From assembly GCA_946411635.1 (NCBI GenBank), contig CAMKES010000003.1, positions 62,001 through 126,000 on the forward strand: 64,000 nucleotides of DNA, read 5' to 3'. The notes under the pieces were generated by a model. That model ran no database searches, had not been told where the DNA came from, and saw nothing but the letters and a program-made list of their open reading frames with translations. Source of the DNA: an uncultured Clostridia bacterium (GTDB lineage: Bacteria; Bacillota; Clostridia; Christensenellales; CAG-138). Positions 48,923 to 56,957 of the stretch are shown here, in pieces; within the stretch, counting starts at the first letter, position 1, and every line of letters begins with the position of its first letter. Made by a program: the position numbers and the translations under genes.

Positions 48923-49348
48923 ATGGAATACAGACGATTCAACGACACGCTGCTCGTGCGCATCGACCGCGGCGAGGAGATTATCGAGAGCGTCCGCAAG
49001 GTTGCGGAACGGGAGAACGTTCGTCTTGCGAGCGTCGAAGCGCTCGGCGCGACCGACGATTTTACCGTCGGCGTGTACGACGCCGCGACGAAGCGGTACG
49101 ATTCGAAAACCTTCACGGGTCCGCACGAGATCGTCTCCTTAACCGGCACGATCACAGAAAAGGACGGCGCGTTTTATCAGCATCTGCATTTGAGCGCAGG
49201 AAACGGGGATTGCGAGGTATTCGGGGGGCATCTGAACCGCGCGGTCGTTTCGGTCACCTGTGAGATGGTCATCCGCGTCCTTGACGGTGCGGTCGATCGC
49301 AGCCCCGATCCCGAAACCGGCGTCAATCTTCTGCGGTTTCCCGATTGA
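48923..49348 (+). CDS. PPC/DUF296 domain protein
   Basis: 141 residues, one PPC domain: RFNDTLLVRIDRGEEIIESV, ASVEALGATDDFTVGVYDAA, HEIVSLTGTITEKDGAFYQH then LHLSAGNGDCEVFGGHL. The GxFYxHLH and GGHL elements are the conserved ones. In plants the domain is linked to AT-hook proteins; bacterial stand-alone forms are of unknown function. ATG 48923 follows AAGGAGG. No promoter was found between the terminator and the start, so read-through may express it. Confidence 0.85.
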   Translation: MEYRRFNDTLLVRIDRGEEIIESVRKVAERENVRLASVEALGATDDFTVGVYDAATKRYDSKTFTGPHEIVSLTGTITEKDGAFYQHLHLSAGNGDCEVFGGHLNRAVVSVTCEMVIRVLDGAVDRSPDPETGVNLLRFPD

Positions 49349-49373
49349 AACCGCCGCATAACCGTGATATAAT
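49345..49373 (+). promoter_or_regulatory. Promoter of the oligopeptidase gene
   Basis: -35 TTGAAA (49345-49350), 17-bp spacer, -10 TATAAT (49368-49373). Confidence 0.78.
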
Positions 49374-49425
49374 TCTATTTTGAGCAGACGCCGCAGAACC
49401 GCGGCGCAAAGGAAAGGAGCACCCC

Positions 49426-51129
49426 ATGAAATTTTCCGAAATGCCTTATAAGAGACCCGACCCCGAAGCGCTCATCAAGCGCGTGCAGGAGCTGACCGAA
49501 CAGCTCAAAAACGCAAAGAGCTATGAAGAAGCGAAGGCCGTCTTCCTCGCGTACGAGGAGGAGGAAAAGGCAAGCGACACAATGGCGTCGCTGGCGTACA
49601 TCCGCCATTCGATCGACACGCGCGACGCATTCTACGACGGCGAGATCGAGTTCTGGGACGAATTCGGACCGGAGATCGAGGAATACGCGCAGGAATGGCT
49701 CGAAGCGATGCTCGCGTCGCCCTTCCGCAAGGACTTCGAGGCCGAGTACGGCGACCTGCTGTTCGTGAACGCCGAGATCGAAAAGAAGACCTTCTCGCCC
49801 GAGATCATCGGGGACATGCAGAAGGAGAACGAGCTCGTCACCGAATACGACAAGCTGATCGCCTCCGCGCAGATCCCGTTCGAGGGCGGCGTCTATACGC
49901 TGTCCCAGCTCACGCCGTTCAAGACCGACGCCGACGACGCAAGACGCCTTGCGGCGTGGAAGGCCGAGGGCAAGTGGTACAAGGAGAACCAGGCGCGGCT
50001 CGATTCGCTCTACGACGAGCTCGTGCATCTGCGCGACGCGATGGGCAGAAAGCTCGGCTACGACGGCTACACGCAGCTCGGCTACTACCGCATGACGCGC
50101 AACTGCTACACCAAGGAGGACGTTGAAAAGTTCCGCGCCGCGGTACGGAAGTACCTCGTGCCGGTCGCGGATTCCATCATGCGCGAACAGGCGAAGCGCC
50201 TCAATAAGGACTATCCGCTGTCGTTTGCGGACGCCGCGCTCGATTTCCGGAGCGGCAACCCGCGTCCCGTGGGCACGGCGGAGGACATCCTGAACGAGGG
50301 ACAGAAGTTCTACGACGCGCTCTCGCCCGAAACGAGCGAATTCTTCCGCACGATGCGCGAGGAGGAGCTCATGGACGTGCTCTCCACCGAGGGCAAGGAG
50401 GGCGGCGGCTATCAGACCGATCTCGCCGCGTATGAGCGTCCGTTCATCTTCGCGAACTTCAACGGCACGCAGGGCGACGTCGAGGTCGTCACGCACGAGG
50501 CGGGCCACGCGTTCGCGTACTGGATGAACCGCAAGCGCGTTCCGAGCGAGTACATCGGGCCGAGCGCGGAGGCGTGCGAGGTCCACTCGATGAGCATGGA
50601 GTTCTTCGGCTGGATGAACGCGGACGGCTTCTTCGGTCCCGACGCGAGAAAGTTCAAGTACAGCCATCTGGCGGGCGCGCTGACCTTCATTCCGTACGGC
50701 ACGATGGTCGACCACTTCCAGCACATCGTCTACGAAAAGCCGGACATGACGCCCGCGGAGCGCCACGCCGAATGGAAGCGCCTGCTCGGCGTCTATATGC
50801 CGTGGATGAAGCTCGACGGCGAGATCCCGTTCTACAGCGAGGGCGAGGGCTGGCAGCGGCAGAGCCACATCTACGAGGTCCCGTTCTACTACATCGACTA
50901 CTGCTTCGCGCAGGCGGTTGCGCTCGAGTTCTGGGCGATGATCCAGAAGGACCGCGACGACGCGTGGAAGCACTATATGGCGTACACGAAGCAGGGCGGC
51001 AGCCGCACGTTCGTCGGTCTTCTGCAGCACGCAAACCTCCGCACCCCGTTCGACGAGGCGTGCCTGCGCGAGGTCTGCGAGACCGCCACCAAGTGGCTGA
51101 ACGGCTTCGACCTCACCGGCATCGAATAA
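49426..51129 (+). CDS. pepF: M3 family oligoendopeptidase F
   Basis: 567 residues, full length. Zinc site VVTHEAGHAFAYWMNRKRV (HEAGH, about residue 350) with the third ligand Glu in SAEACEVHSMSMEFFG (about 377-392); the substrate region HIYEVPFYYIDYCFAQAVAL (His and Tyr residues) near the C-terminus. A cytoplasmic peptidase for oligopeptides of 7-17 residues. ATG 49426 follows AAAGGAG. Monocistronic, own promoter and terminator. Confidence 0.95.
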   Translation: MKFSEMPYKRPDPEALIKRVQELTEQLKNAKSYEEAKAVFLAYEEEEKASDTMASLAYIRHSIDTRDAFYDGEIEFWDEFGPEIEEYAQEWLEAMLASPFRKDFEAEYGDLLFVNAEIEKKTFSPEIIGDMQKENELVTEYDKLIASAQIPFEGGVYTLSQLTPFKTDADDARRLAAWKAEGKWYKENQARLDSLYDELVHLRDAMGRKLGYDGYTQLGYYRMTRNCYTKEDVEKFRAAVRKYLVPVADSIMREQAKRLNKDYPLSFADAALDFRSGNPRPVGTAEDILNEGQKFYDALSPETSEFFRTMREEELMDVLSTEGKEGGGYQTDLAAYERPFIFANFNGTQGDVEVVTHEAGHAFAYWMNRKRVPSEYIGPSAEACEVHSMSMEFFGWMNADGFFGPDARKFKYSHLAGALTFIPYGTMVDHFQHIVYEKPDMTPAERHAEWKRLLGVYMPWMKLDGEIPFYSEGEGWQRQSHIYEVPFYYIDYCFAQAVALEFWAMIQKDRDDAWKHYMAYTKQGGSRTFVGLLQHANLRTPFDEACLREVCETATKWLNGFDLTGIE

Positions 51130-51141
51130 GCGAAACAAACC

Positions 51142-51174
51142 AAAAAACTCCCGACGCACGGTCGGGAGTTTTTT
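51142..51174. terminator. Bidirectional terminator
   Basis: AAAAAACTCCCGAC and GGTCGGGAGTTTTTT, 14-bp stem with a GCAC loop. Confidence 0.92.
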
Positions 51175-51182
51175 CATTCGGA

Positions 51183-51287
51183 TCAGTCCCCGGATTTCGC
51201 GCCGGAAACGGACAGAAGCGCCTGCGCCGCCGCGTCGGGCGCGGCAGGCAGCAGAGCGGCAAGCGTCAACGCAATCGGCTTTTTCAT
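51183..51287 (-). pseudogene. Truncated copy of the neighbouring secreted-protein gene
   Basis: 34 codons: a signal-like start (MKKPIALTLAALLPAAPDAAA) then a short tail and a stop. The 80 bp before its ATG are clearly related to the 80 bp before the gene at 51402-52121 (for instance GAAAGGAACCCGAATGAA against GAAAGGAATCCGTATGAA), so this looks like a duplicated gene of which the body was deleted. It may still be translated as a short secreted peptide. Confidence 0.5.
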
Positions 51288-51401
51288 TCGGGTTCCTTTC
51301 ACGCTGCCGCGCGGGCAGCTTGTTCTTCCCGTCAATTCTATCACAAAACGGGCGGATCGGTCACGCATTTTTGGAAAAACGCGGACCGCTTTATCGGATC
51401 A

Positions 51402-52121
51402 TTACCGGTCGTCGGCGCACAGATCGCCGTATGAGAAATCATACAGGGGCTCGAGCAGTTCCGTCGTGCCGTCAAGCTTTTCCCAGACGTACACGAACGC
51501 GTAGCGCGGTTCCGCGCCGGGTTCGTCGGGCGTGACTCTGCAGAGGATGCAGCGGTTCAGCCCCGCCACGACCTGCGTGCCGACGTTCACGAGCGGCTCG
51601 TACGACGCGCCCGACAGGCTTTCGACCGCTTCATAGAAGCGCAGTGCCATCTCGTCGGTGATCGCGGGATCCTCCGCGTACGTCCAGCCGCCTGTCACGG
51701 CCTCGGTCGGCGTCATCGGCCGCGTGCAGCCTTCGTTCGGAACGATCGGCATCTCCGCGCCGTTCAGCAGCTTCGCGCCGCCTTCGGCGTCGACGGAAAC
51801 GAACATCAGCATCATCGCGGGCTTCGCGTCCGGCATCACGGCGGTGCGCTGCGTCAGGATGCAGTAAACGGTCCGGTCCTCAGCGGTTTCGGTTCCGAGC
51901 AGGGCGAACGGCCGGTACGAAACGCCGTCGACCTCGCCGATCGCTTTCCGGAAGATTTCCGCGACGTCGGCGGGCAGTTCGGCGGTCTTCGCGTTTTCCC
52001 ATGTGGGACCGGGTTCCAGTACTCCGACGATCACGTTCGGGTCGTTCGCGGTTTTCGCGGCGCACGCAACGCCGGAAACGAGAAGCAGGGAGCAGAGAAG
52101 CAGGGCAAACAGTTTCTTCAT
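51402..52121 (-). CDS. Secreted protein with internal duplication
   Basis: 239 residues. A signal peptide (MKKLFALLLCSLLLVSGVAC), possibly with a lipid-linked Cys though the -3 residue is unusual. The mature part has two copies of one module: VAEIFRKAIGEVDGVSYRPF with LLGTETAEDRTVYCILTQRT, and MALRFYEAVESLSGASYEPL with NVGTQVVAGLNRCILCRVTP. Each has the look of a small alpha+beta cystatin-like fold. I do not recognise a named family. ATG 52121 follows GAAAGGA. Confidence 0.65.
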   Translation of the reverse strand: MKKLFALLLCSLLLVSGVACAAKTANDPNVIVGVLEPGPTWENAKTAELPADVAEIFRKAIGEVDGVSYRPFALLGTETAEDRTVYCILTQRTAVMPDAKPAMMLMFVSVDAEGGAKLLNGAEMPIVPNEGCTRPMTPTEAVTGGWTYAEDPAITDEMALRFYEAVESLSGASYEPLVNVGTQVVAGLNRCILCRVTPDEPGAEPRYAFVYVWEKLDGTTELLEPLYDFSYGDLCADDR

Positions 52122-52216
52122 ACGGATTCCTTTCGCGCCGCCCGGGGGACGGCTTTTTCTTTCTGACAAGTATACCGCAAAGCGCGCGGATCGGTTGCAC
52201 GTTTTTGAAAAAATCG

Positions 52217-52245
52217 TGGACACGGACGCGGATCGGCTTTATAAT
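52217..52245 (+). promoter_or_regulatory. Promoter of the eIF-2B-like gene
   Basis: -35 TGGACA (52217-52222), 17-bp spacer, -10 TATAAT (52240-52245). Confidence 0.62.
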
Positions 52246-52264
52246 CAAAGCAAAGGAGAACGCG

Positions 52265-53320
52265 ATGCAACGACCCGATCACGATCTGGCATTCCTGCTG
52301 CAATACGAAAACGTCGCCTGGTACGAGGACGGCGCGGTGCGCATTCTGGACCGCCGCCGCTATCCGCGGACGGTCTCGTTCGTCACGTGCCGGGATCACC
52401 GCGCGGTCGCGCAGGCGATCAAAGACATGGTCACGCAGAGCGCGGGTCCGTATCCGGCGGCGGCGATGGGCATGGCGCTCGCGGCGTACGAATGCCGGAA
52501 CGAAAGCGAGGAAGCGCAGCGCGCGTATCTGGCGGCCGCCGCAAAACGCCTTTCGAACGCGCGTCCCACGACGGCGAAGCGCATGGCGCGCGTATGCGAG
52601 ACCATGCTCGAAGCGGCGGACGCGGCGTGGCGATCCGGCGGGCGGGTCGACGAGGCGATCAGACGCCGCGCGATCGAGGCGAACGACCGCCGGTATCTTA
52701 GGATCGAACGGATCGCAAAGAACCTTGCGGACCTGTTCCCGCAGAACGGCACGATCCTGACGCAGTGCTTTGCGGAAACGGTCGTGGGCATGATGCTCCG
52801 CGAGGCGAGATCGAGGGGGATCTCGCTCCGCATCTTCTGTCCCGAAACGCGGCCGTATTTCCAGGGCGCGCGGCTGACCGCGACCGTGTGCTATGAGATG
52901 GGCTTCGACGTGACCGTCATCACGGACAATATGCCTGCGTTCGTGATGCAGCGCGAGCACGTGGACCTGTTCACCTCGGCGGCGGACGCGATCACGATGG
53001 ACGGGTACGTCGTCAACAAGGTCGGCACGTTCCAGATCGCGATCGCGGCGAAGCACCTCGGCGTGCCGTACTACGTCACCGGCGTGCCGGACACGGTGCA
53101 TCCGTCGATCAAAGACGTGTCCATCGAGATGCGCGATCCCGCGTTCGTGCTCGAGGCGATGGGCGTGAAAACCGCGCGCGACGGGGTAAAGGGGTACTAT
53201 CCGGCGTTCGACGTCACGCCGCCGGAGCTCATCGCGGGCGTCGTGACGGACAGGGGGATCTTAAGCCCGTTCGCGCTTTCGGAATACGGCGCGAACGAGG
53301 CGTACGAAGTTGTGGTTTGA
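52265..53320 (+). CDS. eIF-2B/MtnA-like isomerase family protein
   Basis: 351 residues. The Rossmann-like half shows TVVGMMLREARSRGISLRIF, CPETRPYFQGARLTATVCYE, MGFDVTVITDNMPAFVMQRE, VDLFTSAADAITMDGYVVNK and GTFQIAIAAKHLGVPYYVTG, which is the sugar-phosphate isomerase signature of the eIF-2B alpha / MtnA / R15Pi superfamily. The active-site Cys (GTILTQCFAETV) and Asp (SAADAITMDG) are both present. The reaction is probably isomerisation of a ribose- or methylthioribose-1-phosphate; no other methionine-salvage gene is near. ATG 52265 follows AAAGGAGAACGCG. Confidence 0.82.
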   Translation: MQRPDHDLAFLLQYENVAWYEDGAVRILDRRRYPRTVSFVTCRDHRAVAQAIKDMVTQSAGPYPAAAMGMALAAYECRNESEEAQRAYLAAAAKRLSNARPTTAKRMARVCETMLEAADAAWRSGGRVDEAIRRRAIEANDRRYLRIERIAKNLADLFPQNGTILTQCFAETVVGMMLREARSRGISLRIFCPETRPYFQGARLTATVCYEMGFDVTVITDNMPAFVMQREHVDLFTSAADAITMDGYVVNKVGTFQIAIAAKHLGVPYYVTGVPDTVHPSIKDVSIEMRDPAFVLEAMGVKTARDGVKGYYPAFDVTPPELIAGVVTDRGILSPFALSEYGANEAYEVVV

Positions 53321-53339
53321 CCGGGAAGGGAGTTGAAAA

Positions 53340-53681
53340 ATGGCAACGATCAACGTATACGAACAATACTTTGCGGCGGACTGCGTCGCGAACAGCATCA
53401 ACCGCCACGGCGCGCTGGTCATGCTGACCGTCACGTCGGAGGACGGAAACGTCCGCTACGAGGCGGCGGTGACGTTCTTCCCGCACATCGACGAGAACGA
53501 TTTTGCGGTGTCGTACGACGCGTATTTTTCCGACGTGCTGTACGACGCGCCGGGCAGACGCTCGAAAAAGCGCGAGGCGCAGCTCCTCGAAACGCTGCGC
53601 GAGGATATCGACGTGCTCGCCGCGCAGGCGAACGCGGTGATCTACTGGGACCGCCCCTTGCGCGAGGCAAGGTTCGGTTAG
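53340..53681 (+). CDS. Uncharacterised 113-residue protein
   Basis: ATINVYEQYFAADCVANSIN, VMLTVTSEDGNVRYEAAVTF and SYDAYFSDVLYDAPGRRSKK, then a helical end (LLETLREDIDVLAAQANAVI). No membrane segment and no motif known to me; the ordered beta/alpha pattern and the clear ribosome binding site (GGGAG) indicate a real gene. It begins 20 bp after the isomerase gene and ends 12 bp before the LOG gene, so the three form one unit. Confidence 0.7.
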   Translation: MATINVYEQYFAADCVANSINRHGALVMLTVTSEDGNVRYEAAVTFFPHIDENDFAVSYDAYFSDVLYDAPGRRSKKREAQLLETLREDIDVLAAQANAVIYWDRPLREARFG

Positions 53682-53693
53682 TCGGAGGGCGGC

Positions 53694-54287
53694 ATGAACG
53701 TAACGGTCTATCTCGGTTCGACGTTCGGAAACGATCCGTCCCTGCTTGACGCGGTGCGCGAGCTCGGCACGTGGATCGGCAGTCACGGACATTCGCTCGT
53801 GTACGGCGGTTCGAGGTGCGGGCTCATGGGACAGCTTGCGGAGAGCGTGCTGCGATCCGGCGGCAAAGTCACCGGCGTGGAGCCGCAGTTCTTCGTCGAC
53901 GCGGGGTTCGTGTACGACGCGATCACGAAGCTGTACGTCACGAAGGACATGTCCGAGCGCAAGGCGAAGATGATCGAGCTCGGCGACGCGTTCATCGCAT
54001 TCCCGGGCGGCACCGGCACGCTCGAGGAGATCGCGGAGATCATGAGCAAGGTCGCCCTGCATCATCTTTCCGCGCCGTGCATCCTCTACGATCTGAACGG
54101 CTACTACGAGGGCATGCGGATCCTGCTCGACAAAATGCTCGAAAAGGAGCTCTGCACCGAGGAAAAGCTCGCGGGCGTGCGCTTTGCGGCCTCGCTCAAA
54201 GAGATCGAATCGATCCTGTCGGAATGGAGCCCTCTCCCTGAACAGAGCGCGTCGCCTTCGGGCGCCGGTTCCAAGCCTTCTCCTTGA
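53694..54287 (+). CDS. LOG family (TIGR00730) Rossmann-fold protein
   Basis: 197 residues. VYLGSTFGNDPSLLDAVREL, LVYGGSRCGLMGQLAESVLR (nucleotide loop), MSERKAKMIELGDAFIAFPG and GGTGTLEEIAEIMSKV (the PGGxGTxxE motif) are diagnostic. LOG proteins cleave cytokinin-type or other nucleoside 5'-monophosphates into base and ribose 5-phosphate. The last 15 or so residues (SASPSGAGSKPSP) are out of character: they are encoded by the edge of the repeat at 54273, which also gives the stop. Confidence 0.88.
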   Translation: MNVTVYLGSTFGNDPSLLDAVRELGTWIGSHGHSLVYGGSRCGLMGQLAESVLRSGGKVTGVEPQFFVDAGFVYDAITKLYVTKDMSERKAKMIELGDAFIAFPGGTGTLEEIAEIMSKVALHHLSAPCILYDLNGYYEGMRILLDKMLEKELCTEEKLAGVRFAASLKEIESILSEWSPLPEQSASPSGAGSKPSP

Positions 54288-54345
54288 GGAGAAGGTGTCG
54301 CCGTCAGGCGACGGATGAGGTGTCTTCCCCCGAAATTGTAACACC
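54273..54345. repeat. MITE-like palindromic repeat, short copy
   Basis: Starts with the same AAGCCTTCTCCTTGAGGAG hairpin as the element at 29054, then a different inner hairpin (GTCGCCGTCAGGCGAC), then GATGAGGTGT and a partial inverted ACACCT. The right hairpin of the full copy is missing. It overlaps the last five codons of the LOG gene. Confidence 0.72.
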
Positions 54346-54399
54346 TTTGCCTTCCGGTTTGTCTTATAAACGAAAAGACAAATCGGGAGGCGTTTTTGC

Positions 54400-54516
54400 A
54401 TGGACGGATACACGTTCGCTTCCGCCGACGGCGCGGCGGTATTCGGCGTTCTGATCTTCGGCGGGCTTTTCGCGTTTCTGCTTGCCGCCGCGGCGATCGT
54501 CCGCCGCCGGAAATAA
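54400..54516 (+). CDS. Small single-pass membrane protein, 38 residues
   Basis: MDGYTFASADGAAVFGVLIF followed by GGLFAFLLAAAAIVRRRK and TAA: a short outside part, one long hydrophobic helix (about 13-33) and a positive C-terminus, so C-in topology. GGGAGG lies 9 nt before the ATG, the leader has ACAAATCGG, and a perfect terminator follows at once. The arrangement of signals makes it a real gene although it is too short for most gene finders. Role unknown. Confidence 0.7.
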   Translation: MDGYTFASADGAAVFGVLIFGGLFAFLLAAAAIVRRRK

Positions 54517-54544
54517 AAAAGATCCCCGCGCGGGGATCTTTTTT
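54515..54544. terminator. Bidirectional terminator
   Basis: AAAAAAGATCCCCGC and GCGGGGATCTTTTTT, a perfect palindrome between the small gene and the convergent alcohol dehydrogenase gene. Confidence 0.92.
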
Positions 54545-54555
54545 GATGCGGATCG

Positions 54556-55737
54556 TTATTCCTTCGCCGCCCGGTAGATCGCTTCCATGTCCTTCTCATA
54601 CAGCGGCATGGCGCTGCCGATTTTGCCGCCGACCGCGATCGCGCAGTTTTTCGCCAGCAGTTTGAAGTCGTCTTCCGTGGGCGAAACGCCGAGTTCTTTG
54701 AGGTTCGTCGGCATGCCGATCGAGCGAAAGAACGCGGTCAAAGCGTCGATGCCTTTTTCCGCCGTTTCCTCGTCGGTTGCGCCGGGCGCGACGCCCATCA
54801 CGTTCACGGCAAAGCGCACGAAGCGATGGAGGCAGTTTTTCATCACGTATCTTGCCCAGGCGGGCCACACCGCGGTCAGTCCCGCGCCGTGCGTCACGTC
54901 GTACAGCGCGCCGAGCTCGTGCTCGAGGCGGTGGCACGCCCAGTCGCCCGCGTCGTTGCCGCAGCCGGTCAGTCCGTTGTGCGAGAGCGAGCCCGCCCAC
55001 ATGATCTCCGCGCGCGCCGCGTAGTTTTCGGGATCGTCGCGCAGCACGAGCGCGTTGTGCATGACGGTCTTCAGCAGTCCCTCCGCGATCGCGTCGGTGA
55101 GTTCCATCCGGTTTCCGTTCACGAAATAGCGCTCCATCGTGTGCATCATGATGTCCGCGCAGCCCGCCGCGGTCTGGTACGCGGGCAGGGTCTTGGTCAG
55201 CGCCGGGTCCATCAGCGCGAACTTCGGGCGGCACAGATCGCTGTTCACGCCGCGCTTCTTGTCTTCATAGGAGATGACGGAACTGTCGCTCATCTCGCTT
55301 CCGGATGCGGAAAGCGTCAGCACCACGCCCAGCGGATAGCACGCCTTCGGCGCGCGCGTATGCTCGTACAGCTCCTTCACGTCGTGCTCCGGCTCCGCAA
55401 GCGCGTAGGCGATCGCCTTCGCCGAGTCGATGACGCTGCCGCCGCCGACGGCGAGCAGGAAGTCGACGCCGTTCGCTTTGCACAGCGCGACGCCCTCGTA
55501 GACCTTCTCCAGCCGCGGGTTCGGCACCACGCCGCCGAGCGTGACGTACGGGATGTTTTCCTTTTTCAGCGAGTCCTCGACGCGGGCCAGAAGCCCCGAG
55601 CGCACGGCGCTCTGTCCGCCGTAGTGGATCAGCACCTTCGTGCCGCCGAACGCCTTGACAAACTCGCCGGCGCGGGTTTCAACGTCGTGTCCGAACACGA
55701 CCTTCGTGGGGGTAAACAGCGTAAAATCTCCGTTCAT
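54556..55737 (-). CDS. Iron-containing alcohol dehydrogenase
   Basis: 393 residues. Opens FTLFTPTKVVFGHDVETRAG as in the butanol dehydrogenase/YqhD group; NAD(P) site DFLLAVGGGSVIDSAKAIAY (about 91-110); metal region CRPKFALMDPALTKTLPAYQ, then TAAGCADIMMHTMERYF and DVTHGAGLTAVWPAWARYVM (His ligands). It reduces aldehydes to alcohols in fermentation or detoxification. ATG 55737 follows AAAGGAG. The M42 peptidase gene lies 18 bp upstream in the same direction. Confidence 0.93.
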   Translation of the reverse strand: MNGDFTLFTPTKVVFGHDVETRAGEFVKAFGGTKVLIHYGGQSAVRSGLLARVEDSLKKENIPYVTLGGVVPNPRLEKVYEGVALCKANGVDFLLAVGGGSVIDSAKAIAYALAEPEHDVKELYEHTRAPKACYPLGVVLTLSASGSEMSDSSVISYEDKKRGVNSDLCRPKFALMDPALTKTLPAYQTAAGCADIMMHTMERYFVNGNRMELTDAIAEGLLKTVMHNALVLRDDPENYAARAEIMWAGSLSHNGLTGCGNDAGDWACHRLEHELGALYDVTHGAGLTAVWPAWARYVMKNCLHRFVRFAVNVMGVAPGATDEETAEKGIDALTAFFRSIGMPTNLKELGVSPTEDDFKLLAKNCAIAVGGKIGSAMPLYEKDMEAIYRAAKE

Positions 55738-55755
55738 GGGGTTCTCCTTTCAGGT

Positions 55756-56835
55756 TCAGAAAGATCGGATGACCGATTCGTTCAGGGAACGGATCAGCCT
55801 GAGCGCAAGCTCGACCGTCGCCTCGTAATCGCTGAGCTTCGCGAGGCAGGCGGGCGTATGGATGTAGCGTACGGGCACGCCGAGCACGATCGCGGGCGCG
55901 CCGCAAAGCTCCGACTGGATCACCGCAGCGTCGTTGCCGCCGCCCTCGCGCACCGCCGCCTGCGCGGGAACGCCTTCGCGTTCTGCCAGGTCCAGGGCGT
56001 ACCGCACGAACCGCGGGTTCGAGATGACCGACACGTCCATGAACCGGATCATGGGTCCGTTTCCGAGCCGCGTCTGCACGGCGTATTCCTCGCCGAAGGT
56101 ATCGTCCGCGGGGCAGCCCTCGAACACGATCGCCGCGTCGGGACGGACGCGGTTGACCGCGATCCGGCAGCCGCGCTCGCCGACCTCCTCCTGCGCCGAA
56201 AGCACGCCGACCACGTCGACCGCGAGCTCCTCGTCCGCGATGCGGCGCATGACCTCGATCAGCGCGGCGCAGCCGAGGCGGCAGTCGAACGCCTTTCCGG
56301 ACAGCAGCCCGTGTTCGTTGTCGAAGCGGAACGGCGTATCCGGCACGACCGGCTCGCCGATGCGGATGCCGAACGCCGTCTGCGCCTCCGCCGCGTTTTT
56401 CGCGCCGACGTCGATCGAAAGATCGCGGATCTCGGGCGTGCCGGCGCGTTCCTTTTCCGCGGCGCTCATGAAGTGCGGCGGCTTCGCGGCGATCACGCCG
56501 GGGACCCAGATCCCCTCGCGGTTTCTGACGAGCACGCGCGCGCCGGGAAGCGTCGCGCGGTTCCAGCCGCCGAGCGGCACGACGCGGAGCGTGCCGTTCG
56601 GGCGGATCGAATGCACCATAAAGCCGACCTCGTCGCTGTGCGCGTCGAGCATCAGCACGGGCTTGTCGCCGGTGTTCCGCCTCCGGTACAGATACAGGTT
56701 CCGCAGAAAATCCTCCGTGACGCTGCACGTGTTGCCGATCGCGCCGCGCGCGGCGCGGACCGTTTCGTCCTCAAATCCGCTCGGCGCGTTCGCTTCGCAC
56801 AGCGTCCGGATCGCGTTTCGTTCGCGTTCAGTCAT
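55756..56835 (-). CDS. M42 family metallopeptidase
   Basis: 359 residues. LMLDAHSDEVGFMVHSIRPN (first metal His/Asp), GKAFDCRLGCAALIEVMRRI (bridging Asp), VLSAQEEVGERGCRIAVNRV (catalytic Glu pair) and IHTPACLAKLSDYEATVEL (last His) are all present. These are cytoplasmic, oligomeric aminopeptidases of the FrvX/tetrahedral type. ATG 56835 follows ACGGAGG. It heads a two-gene unit with the alcohol dehydrogenase. Confidence 0.93.
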   Translation of the reverse strand: MTERERNAIRTLCEANAPSGFEDETVRAARGAIGNTCSVTEDFLRNLYLYRRRNTGDKPVLMLDAHSDEVGFMVHSIRPNGTLRVVPLGGWNRATLPGARVLVRNREGIWVPGVIAAKPPHFMSAAEKERAGTPEIRDLSIDVGAKNAAEAQTAFGIRIGEPVVPDTPFRFDNEHGLLSGKAFDCRLGCAALIEVMRRIADEELAVDVVGVLSAQEEVGERGCRIAVNRVRPDAAIVFEGCPADDTFGEEYAVQTRLGNGPMIRFMDVSVISNPRFVRYALDLAEREGVPAQAAVREGGGNDAAVIQSELCGAPAIVLGVPVRYIHTPACLAKLSDYEATVELALRLIRSLNESVIRSF

Positions 56836-56907
56836 ACGATGTCCTCCGTTCGGTCTTATAAAAACAGTATAGCACAGCCGTCCCGCGCGCGTAAAGCGAA
56901 ACGCGCG

Positions 56908-56942
56908 AAAAAAAGCCCTCCGCCGCGGTTTGCGGCAGAGGG
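56908..56942 (-). terminator. Terminator of the lic unit
   Basis: GCCCTC-GCCGC paired with GCGGC-GAGGGC, one mismatch; T8 in the minus direction. Confidence 0.82.
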
Positions 56943-56957
56943 CGGACGTTGCGTCGG

